In this document: positions 52,882-62,241 of the stretch, in pieces
How the letters are laid out: the number at the start of each line of letters is the position of its first letter
Position numbering within the stretch: position 1 is the first letter of the stretch
Source of the DNA: RFSX01 sp964495785
Lineage (GTDB): Bacteria > Bacteroidota > Bacteroidia > Chitinophagales > Saprospiraceae
Direction: 5' to 3'
Length of the DNA: 64,000 nucleotides
NCBI GenBank assembly: GCA_964495785.1
Contig: CAZBXL010000008.1
Location: forward strand, 1 to 64,000
Made by a program: the position numbers and the translations under genes
The notes under the pieces: generated by a model
What the model saw: the letters and a program-made list of their open reading frames with translations, nothing else
What the model was told of the DNA's origin: nothing
Database searches by the model: none

Positions 52882-53550
52882 TTACTTAAACATTCTCTTT
52901 TTTACATACAGATTGATACATACTTTATGAGATAGTACCGATGTTGCATCGTTGTCTATCAAGATTTCTTTAGAAAGATCAAAGTCTATATGATTAATCA
53001 CTTTAAGCGTTGTCCCGATGTTGATTTTTAGAGTATCGAGATATTGTAAGAACGGCTTGTCATGTTCTTTTACTCCTACAACAATGGCCTCTTCTCCTAC
53101 TGATAAATTAAATAATGAGACTTGCGTTCTTATTGTAAATTTTCCTTCAGCATTAGGGATAGGGTCACCATGGGGATCATACTTTGGTGAACCTAAATAA
53201 GAGTCCAATTTTTCTATGAGCTTATCTGACTTGACATGTTCCAATTGTTCTGCGATATCATGTACTTCGTCCCAGCTGAATCCTAATTTATTAACTAAAA
53301 AATATTCCCATAATCTATGTTTTCTGATGAGCTGTGTCGCCAGTGCTCTTCCCTTGGTAGTAAGATAGACACCTTTATATTTTTCATAATGAAAAAATTC
53401 TTTCTCTGATAATCGCTTGAGCATATCAGTTACTGATGCTGCAGATGTCGAGAGGTGTTCAGCAACAGAATTAGTAGATGCAGTACCTTGATTACGTTCA
53501 GTAATTTTGAATATTGCTTTAATGTAATCTTCTTCTGTACTTGTAGCCAT
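52882..53550 (-). CDS. DtxR/MntR-family metal-dependent regulator
   Basis: A 222-residue repressor of the DtxR/IdeR/MntR family. The N-terminal winged helix (about 1-65: TEEDYIKAIFKITERNQGTASTNSVAEHLSTSAASVTDMLKRL) is followed by the dimerisation/metal-sensing domain (about 70-140: HRLWEYFLVNKLGFSWDEVHDIAEQLEHV, containing the His/Glu ligand segments). A C-terminal FeoA/SH3-like domain (about 150-222) completes it. The gene heads the operon with the metal-binding protein and ATPase genes. A TTTAG...CTAAA palindrome lies 30 bp upstream (53581-53596), so autoregulation by Mn or Fe is likely. Which metal cannot be decided from sequence. Confidence 0.9.
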   Translation of the reverse strand: MATSTEEDYIKAIFKITERNQGTASTNSVAEHLSTSAASVTDMLKRLSEKEFFHYEKYKGVYLTTKGRALATQLIRKHRLWEYFLVNKLGFSWDEVHDIAEQLEHVKSDKLIEKLDSYLGSPKYDPHGDPIPNAEGKFTIRTQVSLFNLSVGEEAIVVGVKEHDKPFLQYLDTLKINIGTTLKVINHIDFDLSKEILIDNDATSVLSHKVCINLYVKKRMFK

Positions 53551-53580
53551 CAGTCGTTTTTCAACTTAAAATTAGATTAA

Positions 53581-53596
53581 TTTAGGCAAGTCTAAA
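53581..53596. promoter_or_regulatory. Candidate DtxR-type operator
   Basis: TTTAGGCAAGTCTAAA is a 16-bp near-palindrome (six of eight positions match; arms TTTAG/CTAAA) resembling operators of the DtxR/MntR family. It lies 30 bp upstream of the regulator gene and in the 185-bp spacer shared with the divergent pyrophosphatase gene. Confidence 0.55.
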
Positions 53597-53735
53597 AATA
53601 TTTTTCATAAAATATAAAATTTTGAATTCTTAAAGAGCGCAGATAGTAGGATTTACTGTAATGTAAATATTTCTTTAAGACCTAAAATCCATGTATTTTG
53701 CGGGCTGAATTGAAAAACATAAACTAAATTTTACA

Positions 53736-55916
53736 ATGGGACAAACAATGATTTACGCAATACCAGCTTTTGGGATAGTTGCGTTATTATTTACTTTTTG
53801 GAAATCTGCTTGGGTAGGTAGACAAGAAGTAGGTACAGATAAAATGGGGAGAATAGCTAAAAACATCTCAGATGGTGCTATGGCTTTTCTTAAGGCTGAG
53901 TATAAAGTACTTTTCTTTTTCGTGATTATCGTTGCTGCATTGATGGCATGGAGTGGTATGAATGAGAACTCATCTTGGTTAGTGGCTGTATCATTTATAT
54001 TAGGAGCTATTTGTTCTGGACTTGCGGGTCTTATAGGAATGAAAGTCGCAACTAAGGCAAATGTAAGAACAACGAATGCTGCAAGAAATAGTCTTGGTAG
54101 AGCACTCGAAGTTGCTTTTGCAGGAGGATCAGTGATGGGACTTGGTGTTGTAGGATTAGGAGTTCTTGGACTTGGAGGACTTTTCTTGATCTACTCTAAT
54201 ATGTTCGGTGTATCTACTGGACAAGAGGTCATCAGAGTTATTAATATATTGACGGGTTTCTCTTTTGGAGCTTCATCCATTGCACTCTTTGCAAGAGTAG
54301 GAGGTGGTATATATACTAAGGCTGCCGATGTAGGAGCGGATCTAGTAGGAAAAGTAGAAGCAGGTATCCCAGAGGATCACCCGCTTAACCCAGCGACTAT
54401 CGCGGATAACGTAGGAGATAATGTAGGTGATGTTGCAGGTATGGGAGCAGATCTTTTTGAGTCATATGTAGGATCTATTATTGGTACAATGGTTTTAGGA
54501 GCTACTTTCATGGGTATTACTGGTTTTGATTCTACTAATGATTATGGAGGTCTTAATGCAGTTTTATTACCGCTTGTATTAGCTGCAGTTGGTATCATCA
54601 CATCTATAATAGGTACTTTCTTCGTTAGAGTAAAAGATGGTGGAAGTCCGCATACAGCATTGAATATAGGAGAGTTTCTTTCAGCAGGATTAATGCTTGT
54701 TGCTACATTTTTTATTGTCAAGATGATGTTGCCTGCTGAGTGGACTGTAGGCAATACAGAATACTCTTCTATGGGTGTATTCTATGCGATACTAATGGGA
54801 TTAGCTTCAGGATTAGCTATTGGAAAAATAACTGAATATTATACAGGTACTGGTACTAAGCCAGTACAGTCTATTGTAGATCAGTCAGTGACTGGTGCTG
54901 CGACAAATATCATAGCAGGATTAGGAGTAGGAATGCAATCAACAGCACTGCCGATTATAGTATTGGCTGCAGCAATTATAGGAGCACACGAATTTGCTGG
55001 TCTTTACGGTATTGCTATAGCAGCAGTAGGTATGTTATCTAATACAGGAATCCAACTTGCAGTAGATGCATATGGTCCTATATCTGATAACGCCGGTGGT
55101 ATCGCGGAGATGGCTGACCTACCTAAAGAAGTAAGAGAAAGAACAGATAAGTTAGATGCAGTAGGTAATACAACTGCAGCAATCGGAAAGGGATTTGCTA
55201 TAGGTTCTGCAGCATTGACGGCATTAGCATTATTTGCAGCATACATGTCTATCACAGGATTGACGGCGATTAATATTGCTAATCCTAAGGTGATGGCAGG
55301 ACTACTCGTAGGTGGTATGTTACCATTCTTATTCTCTGCATTATCTATGAATGCAGTAGGACGTGCAGCGATGGATATGATTCAGGAAGTAAGAAGACAA
55401 TTCAAGGAGATTCCAGAATTGACTAAAGCGCTTGCTGTAATGAAAAAGAATGATGGTACGGAAATGAAAAATTGGAGTGATTCTGATAAGGCAACATTCG
55501 ATGCAGCAGACGGTAAAGCAGAATATGATAAGTGTGTAGAGATATCTACTAAAGCATCTATCAGAGAGATGGTCCTTCCAGGATTAATTGCGGTTATCAC
55601 ACCAGTCCTTGTAGGATTCTTAGGTAAGGCAGAGATGCTTGGAGGTTTACTTGCAGGGGTAACGGTATGTGGTGTTCTTATGGCGATCTTCCAATCTAAT
55701 GCTGGTGGTGCATGGGATAACGCTAAGAAGATGTTTGAAGAAGGTGTAGAGATAAAAGGTAAGATGTACTATAAAGGATCTGATCCTCACAAAGCGACGG
55801 TAGTAGGAGATACAGTAGGTGATCCATTCAAGGATACTTCTGGTCCTTCACTTAATATCTTGATTAAGTTAATGGCTGTAGTGGCATTAGTACTTGCGCC
55901 ATTCTTGACGATATAA
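53736..55916 (+). CDS. hppA: Membrane-bound ion-translocating pyrophosphatase
   Basis: Hydrolyses pyrophosphate while pumping H+ or Na+ across the inner membrane. It has 726 residues and about 16 transmembrane helices. Substrate-binding blocks are visible: GGGIYTKAADVGADLVGKVEAGIPEDHP (near residue 190), DNVGDNVGDVAGMGADLFESYVGS just after, DAYGPISDNAGGIAEM (near 450) and the C-terminal GDTVGDPFKDTSGPSLNILIKLM. The GNTTAAIGKG motif (A481) has alanine where K+-independent enzymes have lysine, placing it in the K+-dependent class. Ion specificity (Na+, H+ or both) is not settled. It stands alone, with a good terminator after it. Confidence 0.96.
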   Translation: MGQTMIYAIPAFGIVALLFTFWKSAWVGRQEVGTDKMGRIAKNISDGAMAFLKAEYKVLFFFVIIVAALMAWSGMNENSSWLVAVSFILGAICSGLAGLIGMKVATKANVRTTNAARNSLGRALEVAFAGGSVMGLGVVGLGVLGLGGLFLIYSNMFGVSTGQEVIRVINILTGFSFGASSIALFARVGGGIYTKAADVGADLVGKVEAGIPEDHPLNPATIADNVGDNVGDVAGMGADLFESYVGSIIGTMVLGATFMGITGFDSTNDYGGLNAVLLPLVLAAVGIITSIIGTFFVRVKDGGSPHTALNIGEFLSAGLMLVATFFIVKMMLPAEWTVGNTEYSSMGVFYAILMGLASGLAIGKITEYYTGTGTKPVQSIVDQSVTGAATNIIAGLGVGMQSTALPIIVLAAAIIGAHEFAGLYGIAIAAVGMLSNTGIQLAVDAYGPISDNAGGIAEMADLPKEVRERTDKLDAVGNTTAAIGKGFAIGSAALTALALFAAYMSITGLTAINIANPKVMAGLLVGGMLPFLFSALSMNAVGRAAMDMIQEVRRQFKEIPELTKALAVMKKNDGTEMKNWSDSDKATFDAADGKAEYDKCVEISTKASIREMVLPGLIAVITPVLVGFLGKAEMLGGLLAGVTVCGVLMAIFQSNAGGAWDNAKKMFEEGVEIKGKMYYKGSDPHKATVVGDTVGDPFKDTSGPSLNILIKLMAVVALVLAPFLTI

Positions 55917-56290
55917 GAAACATATATGATGAGTTAATATTTCATCGATTTAATTTATAAGAAGATGCCTCGACATTATGTCGGGGCATTTTTAGTTTAA
56001 TAATGATGGAGAAGTCTAAACACCATTCTTATAAAGGAGAACCTTAGTTTTATTATCAGAGAAAGCCAACCAATACCTGAAATATTCAAATAATCTCATC
56101 ACTCAGTTTATGGTATAAAAGGGATAGTCTTCATAGCCTTGGCTTGGTGTCTATAAGAAAATGAAAGTAAGCCGAAGTCATAATACTAAAGAGAAATTTC
56201 AATTAAAATTTTAACACCTTAAGTGACGCGATGGAACTTTTCCGTCAAAATGGAACATAACTTTTAACTAATCAAAAAATAAATAAGAAA
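55917..56290. other. Spacer between hppA and the MscS gene
   Basis: Apart from the terminator at 55965-55993 the 374 bp are AT-rich and contain no recognisable gene, promoter box or repeat. Confidence 0.5.
55965..55993 (+). terminator. Intrinsic terminator of hppA
   Basis: ATGCCTCGACA (55965-55975) pairs with TGTCGGGGCAT (55979-55989) with one G-U pair and a 3-nt loop, followed by a T-run to 55993. It ends 77 nt beyond the hppA stop. Confidence 0.88.
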
Positions 56291-57094
56291 ATGTTAGAGA
56301 ATATTAATCTTGATGCACTAATTGATGTGGTGTTAGCTTGGTCACCAAAAATCGTTGCAGGTATATTAACCTTAATGATTGGTTTTTGGATTGTCGGAAT
56401 TATATCTAAAGTCATAGGCAAATCATTAACTAAATCAGGAATAGATGCAGATCTAATTCCATTTTTAAGATCACTTGTAAGTGTACTACTTAAGGTGATG
56501 GTGGTTATAACTGCAGCTGGTGTTGTAGGTATCGAAATTACAGCTTTTGCGGCATTAATCGCAGGTGCAGGTTTAGCTATCGGTGCAGCTATGTCAGGTA
56601 CATTGAGTCACTTTGCAGCTGGTGTTATGGTATTAATATTCAAGCCCTATAGAGTAGGAGATCTTGTTGATATTCAAGGTACTGTAGGACACGTTTCTGA
56701 GATTCAAGTATTCAATACAGTTATCAATACTTTAGATAACAAAAAAGTTATCATGCCTAATGGTATCGCGACGAGTGGTATTATGACAAATCTTACTGCT
56801 AATGGTAAATTAAGAGTAGACTTAAATGTTGCAATGCCATACGAAGAAGATTTTGATAAAGTAAAAGGAATCATCAAAGGTGCATTAGATAAAGTAACTG
56901 AGAAATTACCAGATGAGCCTACAATAGAAATCGAGAAATTCGATGAGAATAATGTTTTACTTGCTGTAAGACCTTATGCAACGGATGCAACATACTGGGA
57001 TGTATATTTTAATTCTTACAAAGAGATTAAGAAAGCATTCGGTGAGGCAGGTATTGAGGTAGCTTACCCTGCAAGAAGAGTAAAAAATATCTAA
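56291..57094 (+). CDS. MscS-type mechanosensitive channel
   Basis: A 267-residue small-conductance mechanosensitive channel protein, full length for the MscS core. Three N-terminal hydrophobic helices lie at about 15-38, 60-80 and 84-115, the last being the pore-lining TM3 rich in Gly and Ala (AGLAIGAAMSGTLSHFAAGVMVLIF). They are followed by the beta-domain segment PYRVGDLVDIQGTVGHVSEIQVFNT and the cytosolic alpha/beta domain (about 175-267). Such channels release solutes on hypo-osmotic shock. The gene stands alone. Confidence 0.93.
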   Translation: MLENINLDALIDVVLAWSPKIVAGILTLMIGFWIVGIISKVIGKSLTKSGIDADLIPFLRSLVSVLLKVMVVITAAGVVGIEITAFAALIAGAGLAIGAAMSGTLSHFAAGVMVLIFKPYRVGDLVDIQGTVGHVSEIQVFNTVINTLDNKKVIMPNGIATSGIMTNLTANGKLRVDLNVAMPYEEDFDKVKGIIKGALDKVTEKLPDEPTIEIEKFDENNVLLAVRPYATDATYWDVYFNSYKEIKKAFGEAGIEVAYPARRVKNI

Positions 57095-57481
57095 TACGAT
57101 AATCATCATTTAATTCGGTCCTCACGATTTTCATAGGACTGGAATTGCAGATAAATATGACGAGTAGGGAATCTAATTTCTCTACTCGTTTTTTTATGTC
57201 CGTAAAGAATTTTCTGAATAAACCTGTAATTAACATTTAGGCTCCGTCAAATCAAGTCGATAGTCTTCTTAGTCAAGATTCAACTTCAAAGTGATTATAT
57301 GGTCCTCTTAGTAGACCACTCCCTCTCTTTTATCTAAATAAATGCATAATCAATAGTGTGAGAGCTATCTTAACTATCAAATAGTGCTAATGTGTTGTTA
57401 ATATATAATGTCTGTACAAGCATTTTATAATATTCAGACTATTTTGATTTACAAATTACTCACTCAATAATTCAAACCGTT
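57095..57481. other. Spacer between the MscS and M16 protease genes
   Basis: After the terminator at 57160-57195 the remaining ~290 bp are AT-rich with a weak TGGTC/GACCA inverted repeat near 57300. No gene was recognised. ACTATTTTGA near 57437 is one base short of the TAnnTTTG consensus. Confidence 0.5.
57160..57195 (+). terminator. Intrinsic terminator of the MscS gene
   Basis: ACGAGTAG (57160-57167) pairs with CTACTCGT (57182-57189); further GGAA/TTCT pairing (one G-U) extends the stem to about 12 bp. A seven-T run follows. It is 65 nt past the stop codon. Confidence 0.87.
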
Positions 57482-60232
57482 ATGAAATTCAAGTTAATAA
57501 GCTTAGTGTGTGTCGTGATCTTTTCTATAGGTCAATCGCAAGCACAAAAAAAAATGGCATTACCTGAGGGTGTTGTCAAAAACGCTTCAGTAGAAGGCAT
57601 TACTGAATATCAATTAGATAATGGGCTAAAGGTTTTGCTTTTTCCAGATCAATCTAAGCCTACAATCACAGTCAATATCACCTACATGGTAGGTTCTCGT
57701 CATGAAGGATACGGAGAGACGGGAATGGCTCACTTGTTAGAGCACCTGGTATTTAAGGGGACACCTGATCATCCAGATATTCCACAGGAATTAACCGAGC
57801 ATGGAGCTCGACCTAATGGTACAACATGGTATGATAGAACTAACTACTATGAGACATTTAGTGCTACAGATGAGAATCTTAATTGGGCACTTGATATGGA
57901 GTCAGATAGGATGATTAATTCATTTATAGCTAAGAAAGATTTAGACAGTGAGATGACTGTTGTTAGAAATGAATTTGAAAGTGGAGAGAATTCTACAGTC
58001 GGTGTACTGATGAAGAGAACAATGGGAGCTGCATTCCAATGGCATAACTATGGCAAGTCAACGATAGGAGCAAGATCTGATCTTGAGAATGTGCCTATCG
58101 AAAGATTACAAGCCTTTTATAAAAAATACTATCAACCAGATAACGCAATACTTACAGTCGCTGGTAAAATAGATGAAGCAGCTACACTTGAATTAGTCAA
58201 TAAATACTTTGGCTCTATACCAAGACCTACAAGAAAATTATACAATACTTACACTAAAGAACCGACACAAGATGGAGAAAGGTTAGTTACCTTAAGAAGA
58301 GTAGGAGATGTGCAGAATGTATCCGTTATCTATCATACGGCACCAGGACCTCATTCTGATTATCCTGCCATATCAGTAATAGAGCAGTTGCTTACAGATG
58401 AGCCGTCAGGGAGATTGTATAAGGCACTTGTAGAAACTCAGATTGCATCCTCAGAATGGGGATTTGCTCCAGGGCTTAACGAAGGAGGATTTATATACCT
58501 TAATGCTGATGTACGTAAGGACAAGAGTTTAGAAGAAGCTAAGAAGGTTATGTTAGCAACATTAGATGACCTCAAAGCAAATCCTCCTACTAAGGAAGAG
58601 ATAGATAGAGCTAAGACTACTATTTTAAAAAATTGGGACTTAGGTTATAATAATTCTAACAGAGTAGGATTGAGTATGAGTGAGTATATCGCTGCGGGTG
58701 ACTGGAGATTATATTTTTTATATAGAGACAGAATAGAAGCTGTCACTCCAGAGGATGTTGTACGTGTAGCTAATAAATACTTTGTGCCATCTAATAGAAC
58801 GATAGGGATGTTTATTCCAGAAGACGAGCCCGTGAGAGCTGAGATCCCAGATGCACCTAATGTTAGTTCTCTTGTTGCTAATTATAAGGGCAAAGCTGAA
58901 GTCTCAGTAGGAGAGGAGTTCGATCCTTCACCAGATAATATAGACAGTAGAACGACTTCAGGAAAGTTTAAATCAGGAATGGAGTATGCCTTACTAAGTA
59001 AGGAAAACAGAGGGGATGCAGTCGTAGCCAATATGAGAATACGTTATGGTAATCCTACTTCTCTAAAAGGTAAAAATCTTGAGGCGCAGTTTGCAGCAAG
59101 GATGTTGAATAAGGGAACAGCTACGATGACGAGACAAGAAATACAGGATAAGTTAGATGGTATGAAAGGTCGCTTAAGCATATTTGGAGGATTAAGTGGC
59201 GCTACGGTAAGAGTAGAGACAACAAACGAAAATCTAAGTGCTGTTATGGATCTTGCAGGTGAGATATTAAGACAACCTTCTTTTCCAGCAGAAGAATTTG
59301 AGAAGCTAAAAGAAGAACAACTTGCAAGTATAGAAGAGTCATTATCTGATCCACAAGCTTTGGCTAATGAAAAGTTCGGTAAGCTCCTGAGGGACTATGA
59401 TAAAAATGATGTCAGATATTCTATGACGATGACAGAGGAAATCGAGGCTATAAAAAATCTAAAACTTGAAGATGTTAAAGCTTTTTACGAAAATAATTAT
59501 GGTACTTCTCAGGCGACCCTATCTATTGTAGGGGACTTCGAACAGGATAAGATTAAGAATAAAGCAGAAGAATTATTTGGAGATTGGATGAGTAAGAGTC
59601 AATACAAGCGTATAGAGTATCCTTACGTGGAGACTAAAGCTGGTGATGCAGAAATAGAAACTCCAGATAAGGCTAACTCGATGTTTTTTGCTGGTATGCA
59701 AGTGCCTATCAATGACAGTCATAAAGACTATGCGGCTGTCTTAGTGGGTAATTATATTCTTGGAGGTGGCTTTCTCAATTCAAGATTAGCAACAAGAATA
59801 CGTAGAGAGGAAGGATTAAGTTATGGTGTAGGATCTTGGTTTAATGCATCATCACAGGATGATGGAGGTAACTTCGGGGCTTACGCTATATCAGCACCAG
59901 AAAACACTGCTAAAGTTCAGGCTGCTTTCAAAGAAGAAATTATGAAAGTTATCACGGATGGATTTACAGAAGAAGAACTGGAAGCGGCTAAGTCCGGATG
60001 GTTGCAAGCACAGATGGTTAATAGAGCTCAGGATAACAGGCTCACAGGAGAATTGTCCAGCAATCTAAGATTAGATAGAACAATGCAGTGGGACAAAGAA
60101 CTGGAAGAAAAAGTATCTAACTTAACTGTTGAGGATATTAATAGAGCCATGAAGACATATATACACCCTGATAAGATGGTCTATGTTAAGGCTGGTGATT
60201 TTGCTAAAGTGAAAAAGGAGATGAAGCCATAG
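57482..60232 (+). CDS. M16-family zinc metalloprotease (pitrilysin/insulinase type), secreted
   Basis: A 916-residue protein with two M16 units in one chain. A signal peptide (about 1-22) is followed by the active N-terminal unit with the inverted zinc motif HXXEH at H84-L-L-E87-H88 (GMAHLLEHLVFKGT) and the distal glutamate in TVVRNEFESGENS near residue 160. The C-terminal unit (about 475-910) has the family's R/Y pair segment in ATRIRREEGLSYGVGSWF but lacks its own HXXEH, as expected. The signal peptide places it in the periplasm or outside; the substrate is probably peptides. It is followed by a good terminator and stands alone. Confidence 0.93.
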   Translation: MKFKLISLVCVVIFSIGQSQAQKKMALPEGVVKNASVEGITEYQLDNGLKVLLFPDQSKPTITVNITYMVGSRHEGYGETGMAHLLEHLVFKGTPDHPDIPQELTEHGARPNGTTWYDRTNYYETFSATDENLNWALDMESDRMINSFIAKKDLDSEMTVVRNEFESGENSTVGVLMKRTMGAAFQWHNYGKSTIGARSDLENVPIERLQAFYKKYYQPDNAILTVAGKIDEAATLELVNKYFGSIPRPTRKLYNTYTKEPTQDGERLVTLRRVGDVQNVSVIYHTAPGPHSDYPAISVIEQLLTDEPSGRLYKALVETQIASSEWGFAPGLNEGGFIYLNADVRKDKSLEEAKKVMLATLDDLKANPPTKEEIDRAKTTILKNWDLGYNNSNRVGLSMSEYIAAGDWRLYFLYRDRIEAVTPEDVVRVANKYFVPSNRTIGMFIPEDEPVRAEIPDAPNVSSLVANYKGKAEVSVGEEFDPSPDNIDSRTTSGKFKSGMEYALLSKENRGDAVVANMRIRYGNPTSLKGKNLEAQFAARMLNKGTATMTRQEIQDKLDGMKGRLSIFGGLSGATVRVETTNENLSAVMDLAGEILRQPSFPAEEFEKLKEEQLASIEESLSDPQALANEKFGKLLRDYDKNDVRYSMTMTEEIEAIKNLKLEDVKAFYENNYGTSQATLSIVGDFEQDKIKNKAEELFGDWMSKSQYKRIEYPYVETKAGDAEIETPDKANSMFFAGMQVPINDSHKDYAAVLVGNYILGGGFLNSRLATRIRREEGLSYGVGSWFNASSQDDGGNFGAYAISAPENTAKVQAAFKEEIMKVITDGFTEEELEAAKSGWLQAQMVNRAQDNRLTGELSSNLRLDRTMQWDKELEEKVSNLTVEDINRAMKTYIHPDKMVYVKAGDFAKVKKEMKP

Positions 60233-60262
60233 GCAGAAATTATAGATCTTAAGAACTATAGG

Positions 60263-60295
60263 AAGGATGTCTCAGTATGAGGCATCCTTTTTTTT
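60263..60295 (+). terminator. Intrinsic terminator of the M16 protease gene
   Basis: AAGGATGTCTCA (60263-60274) pairs with TGAGGCATCCTT (60278-60289) with one G-U pair and a 3-nt loop, followed by a T-run to 60295. It is 30 nt past the stop codon. Confidence 0.9.
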
Positions 60296-60374
60296 ATTAA
60301 TCTATTTATTAGGCAATAGTTGCTTGCGAAGATTAACCGGAGCTTGATTATGTAATAAGTTTACTGGTGGAGCA

Positions 60375-60623
60375 TTACCTCTTAACCTTAAGCATGGCAT
60401 TTATTTTAGGTGCATGCTTGCTATCAGCAGGGTCTATTTTTACTTCAAATTCTTTGTAGCTGCCCGTAAGCTCTACCTTGACGTCCTCTGCTATTTTTAG
60501 TTTTTTTACTTTGATGACTTTCTTCTTAAGTTGACCTTGTATGTTACAGCTGAGTTGATATTGTTTGTCTATGCCGCCAGCAGCTTGTCTTAGGAATACA
60601 ACTTTATTTTTTACATCGATCAT
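60375..60623 (-). CDS. Small basic protein of unknown function
   Basis: This 82-residue protein, when started at the ATG ending at 60623 (MIDVKNKVVFLRQAAG), is rich in Lys and beta-prone hydrophobic residues (KKKVIKVKKLKIAEDVKVELTGSYKEFEVKID). It looks like a small beta-sheet domain without signal peptide or membrane helix. I do not recognise a family. A TTG seven codons upstream would lengthen it, but nothing supports that start. It lies between the M16 protease and thioredoxin genes; the 106-bp gap to the latter on the same strand leaves co-transcription open. Real gene status is likely but not certain given its size. Confidence 0.5.
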   Translation of the reverse strand: MIDVKNKVVFLRQAAGGIDKQYQLSCNIQGQLKKKVIKVKKLKIAEDVKVELTGSYKEFEVKIDPADSKHAPKINAMLKVKR

Positions 60624-60729
60624 GTCTATTCTACTTTTGCGCAATAACGTGATTAATAGTTTAAGAGTTGACTTATTTTGTAAATATAAAAGTAGGGTAG
60701 TGAAAAAATCAAATGATAGAAGCTGGATT

Positions 60730-61206
60730 TTATTCGCTGGCTTGATTTCTATTATTAGTTATGATAGCATTATCGGCCATTTCTCTCAGCTCCGTATGGA
60801 AAGCCATTCCATTCTTTTGTTCTAATATTCTTCCATTCTGGTCTAAGAATATTAAGGAAGGAAATCCTTGGACTCCATATAAGGTTGCTATGTTAGGACC
60901 ATAACCTTTTTCAGCATTGACTTTAAAGTTGATAAAATTGGATGAGATGTAATCGCCTAAGTCATCATCTGAAAACACCTCGTCGTCCATCACCTGACAA
61001 GGCAGGCACCAATCTGTATATATATCTAAGAATACAAGCTTATCCTCTTCTATGGCTTGATCTATTACATCAATGAGTGAAGCGTCTTTGATAAATTTAA
61101 AATTATTAGAAAGATCATATTGGATAGGATCATCTTCGACGACAACATCTTTTTGAGACTTACATGCCGTAAGACTGATAAGGACGAAGAGAGCAAGATA
61201 TTTCAT
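60730..61206 (-). CDS. Thioredoxin-like lipoprotein
   Basis: The signal MKYLALFVLISLTAC ends at a lipobox cysteine (residue 15). The thioredoxin fold (about 40-150) has the active site WCLPC in IYTDWCLPCQVMDDEVF, a variant of the CXXC motif with Leu-Pro, and the cis-proline in GVQGFPSLIFLDQNGR. It is of the DUF255/thioredoxin_7-like type found in Bacteroidota periplasmic reductants. It probably reduces or isomerises disulfides in envelope proteins; no specific partner is visible. The C-terminus is hydrophilic. Confidence 0.88.
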   Translation of the reverse strand: MKYLALFVLISLTACKSQKDVVVEDDPIQYDLSNNFKFIKDASLIDVIDQAIEEDKLVFLDIYTDWCLPCQVMDDEVFSDDDLGDYISSNFINFKVNAEKGYGPNIATLYGVQGFPSLIFLDQNGRILEQKNGMAFHTELREMADNAIITNNRNQASE

Positions 61207-61321
61207 ATGTAAATATTATAATTATTCTTAATATGATCAAAAATTATACCTAAGCTTGTTAAGTTAAGTTTATTTATTTTTATTGTGAAAATAAGAATTG
61301 ATCTTAAGTAATAGTGATAGA

Positions 61322-62077
61322 ATGGTAGTAGAACTTGTATTGACATATTTTATTATGTTGGCCCTTATATTTTTTAGATATGTTCTTGTTTCTGGGGGTT
61401 TTTATCTACTCTTTTTCATAATAAAAGGCGATCACTTTAAGACACGTAGAATATCCTCTCGACTAAGAAAACCTAATCAGGCTCGTAAGGAGATAATTAA
61501 TTCATTTTGGAGTTCTGCACTTTTTGCTGCTGCTGGTACGATACTCATTCATCTGTGGAAGAATGGTCATACACATATGTATAATGATCCATTTGAGTAC
61601 GGTTTAATTTATTTGATCTTAAGTGGTTTTATTGTTTTGATTATCCATGAGACTTACTACTATTGGTTGCACAGATGGATGCACAATCCTAAGGTCTATA
61701 GAATTGTTCATCGTATGCACCATGATAGTATAGTAACTTCTCCATGGACCTCATTTTCATTTGATCCACCCGAGACTATTCTACAAGCGGTGTTTATGCC
61801 CATCATAGTATTCATCATCCCGCTTCATATCTCTGTGGTATTGATTTTGTTAATAATCATGACCGTTAGCGCCACAATTAATCATCTGGATGTTGAGATT
61901 TTTCCCCGTAACTTTAACAGACATCCTATAGGGAAATGGCTGATAGGAGCTACCCACCATAGTCTTCATCATTCTGAATTTGTAACGAACTATGGTTTAT
62001 ATTTTACTTTCTGGGATAAGTGGATGGGTACAGAGAGCAAAGTTTTTGATAGCCGATTCGATGAGGTGACAAAGTGA
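61322..62077 (+). CDS. Fatty acid hydroxylase/sterol desaturase family protein
   Basis: An integral membrane di-iron oxygenase of 251 residues with about four hydrophobic helices. The three histidine clusters are intact: HETYYYWLHRWMH (HX7HX3H), HRMHHDS (HXXHH), and THHSLHHSE near the C-terminus (HHXXHH type). Proteins of this family hydroxylate or desaturate lipids or sterols; which substrate applies here is unknown. I start at the ATG at 61322; a TTG eight codons upstream would add MILSNSDR, which is less likely. The terminal WDKWMGTES is a usual ending of the family. Confidence 0.88.
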   Translation: MVVELVLTYFIMLALIFFRYVLVSGGFYLLFFIIKGDHFKTRRISSRLRKPNQARKEIINSFWSSALFAAAGTILIHLWKNGHTHMYNDPFEYGLIYLILSGFIVLIIHETYYYWLHRWMHNPKVYRIVHRMHHDSIVTSPWTSFSFDPPETILQAVFMPIIVFIIPLHISVVLILLIIMTVSATINHLDVEIFPRNFNRHPIGKWLIGATHHSLHHSEFVTNYGLYFTFWDKWMGTESKVFDSRFDEVTK

Positions 62078-62241
62078 ATCAATTTTAATAATTGAAAGCT
62101 TCTCCAGGTAATAATTAGTTATTTGTTAAAAAGTATACCTTTCATTCTAACAAGCTCTTAAGTTATTAGATTATTTAATTTTTATGCTATATTGATTTTA
62201 GTAATTAGTAGGCCAATTTTTCAAAAGAAAACAATATATAC

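Noticed and set aside
57027..57236. A 69-codon minus-strand frame over the MscS terminator
   Set aside because: It covers the end of the MscS gene and the terminator stem; translation is not protein-like.
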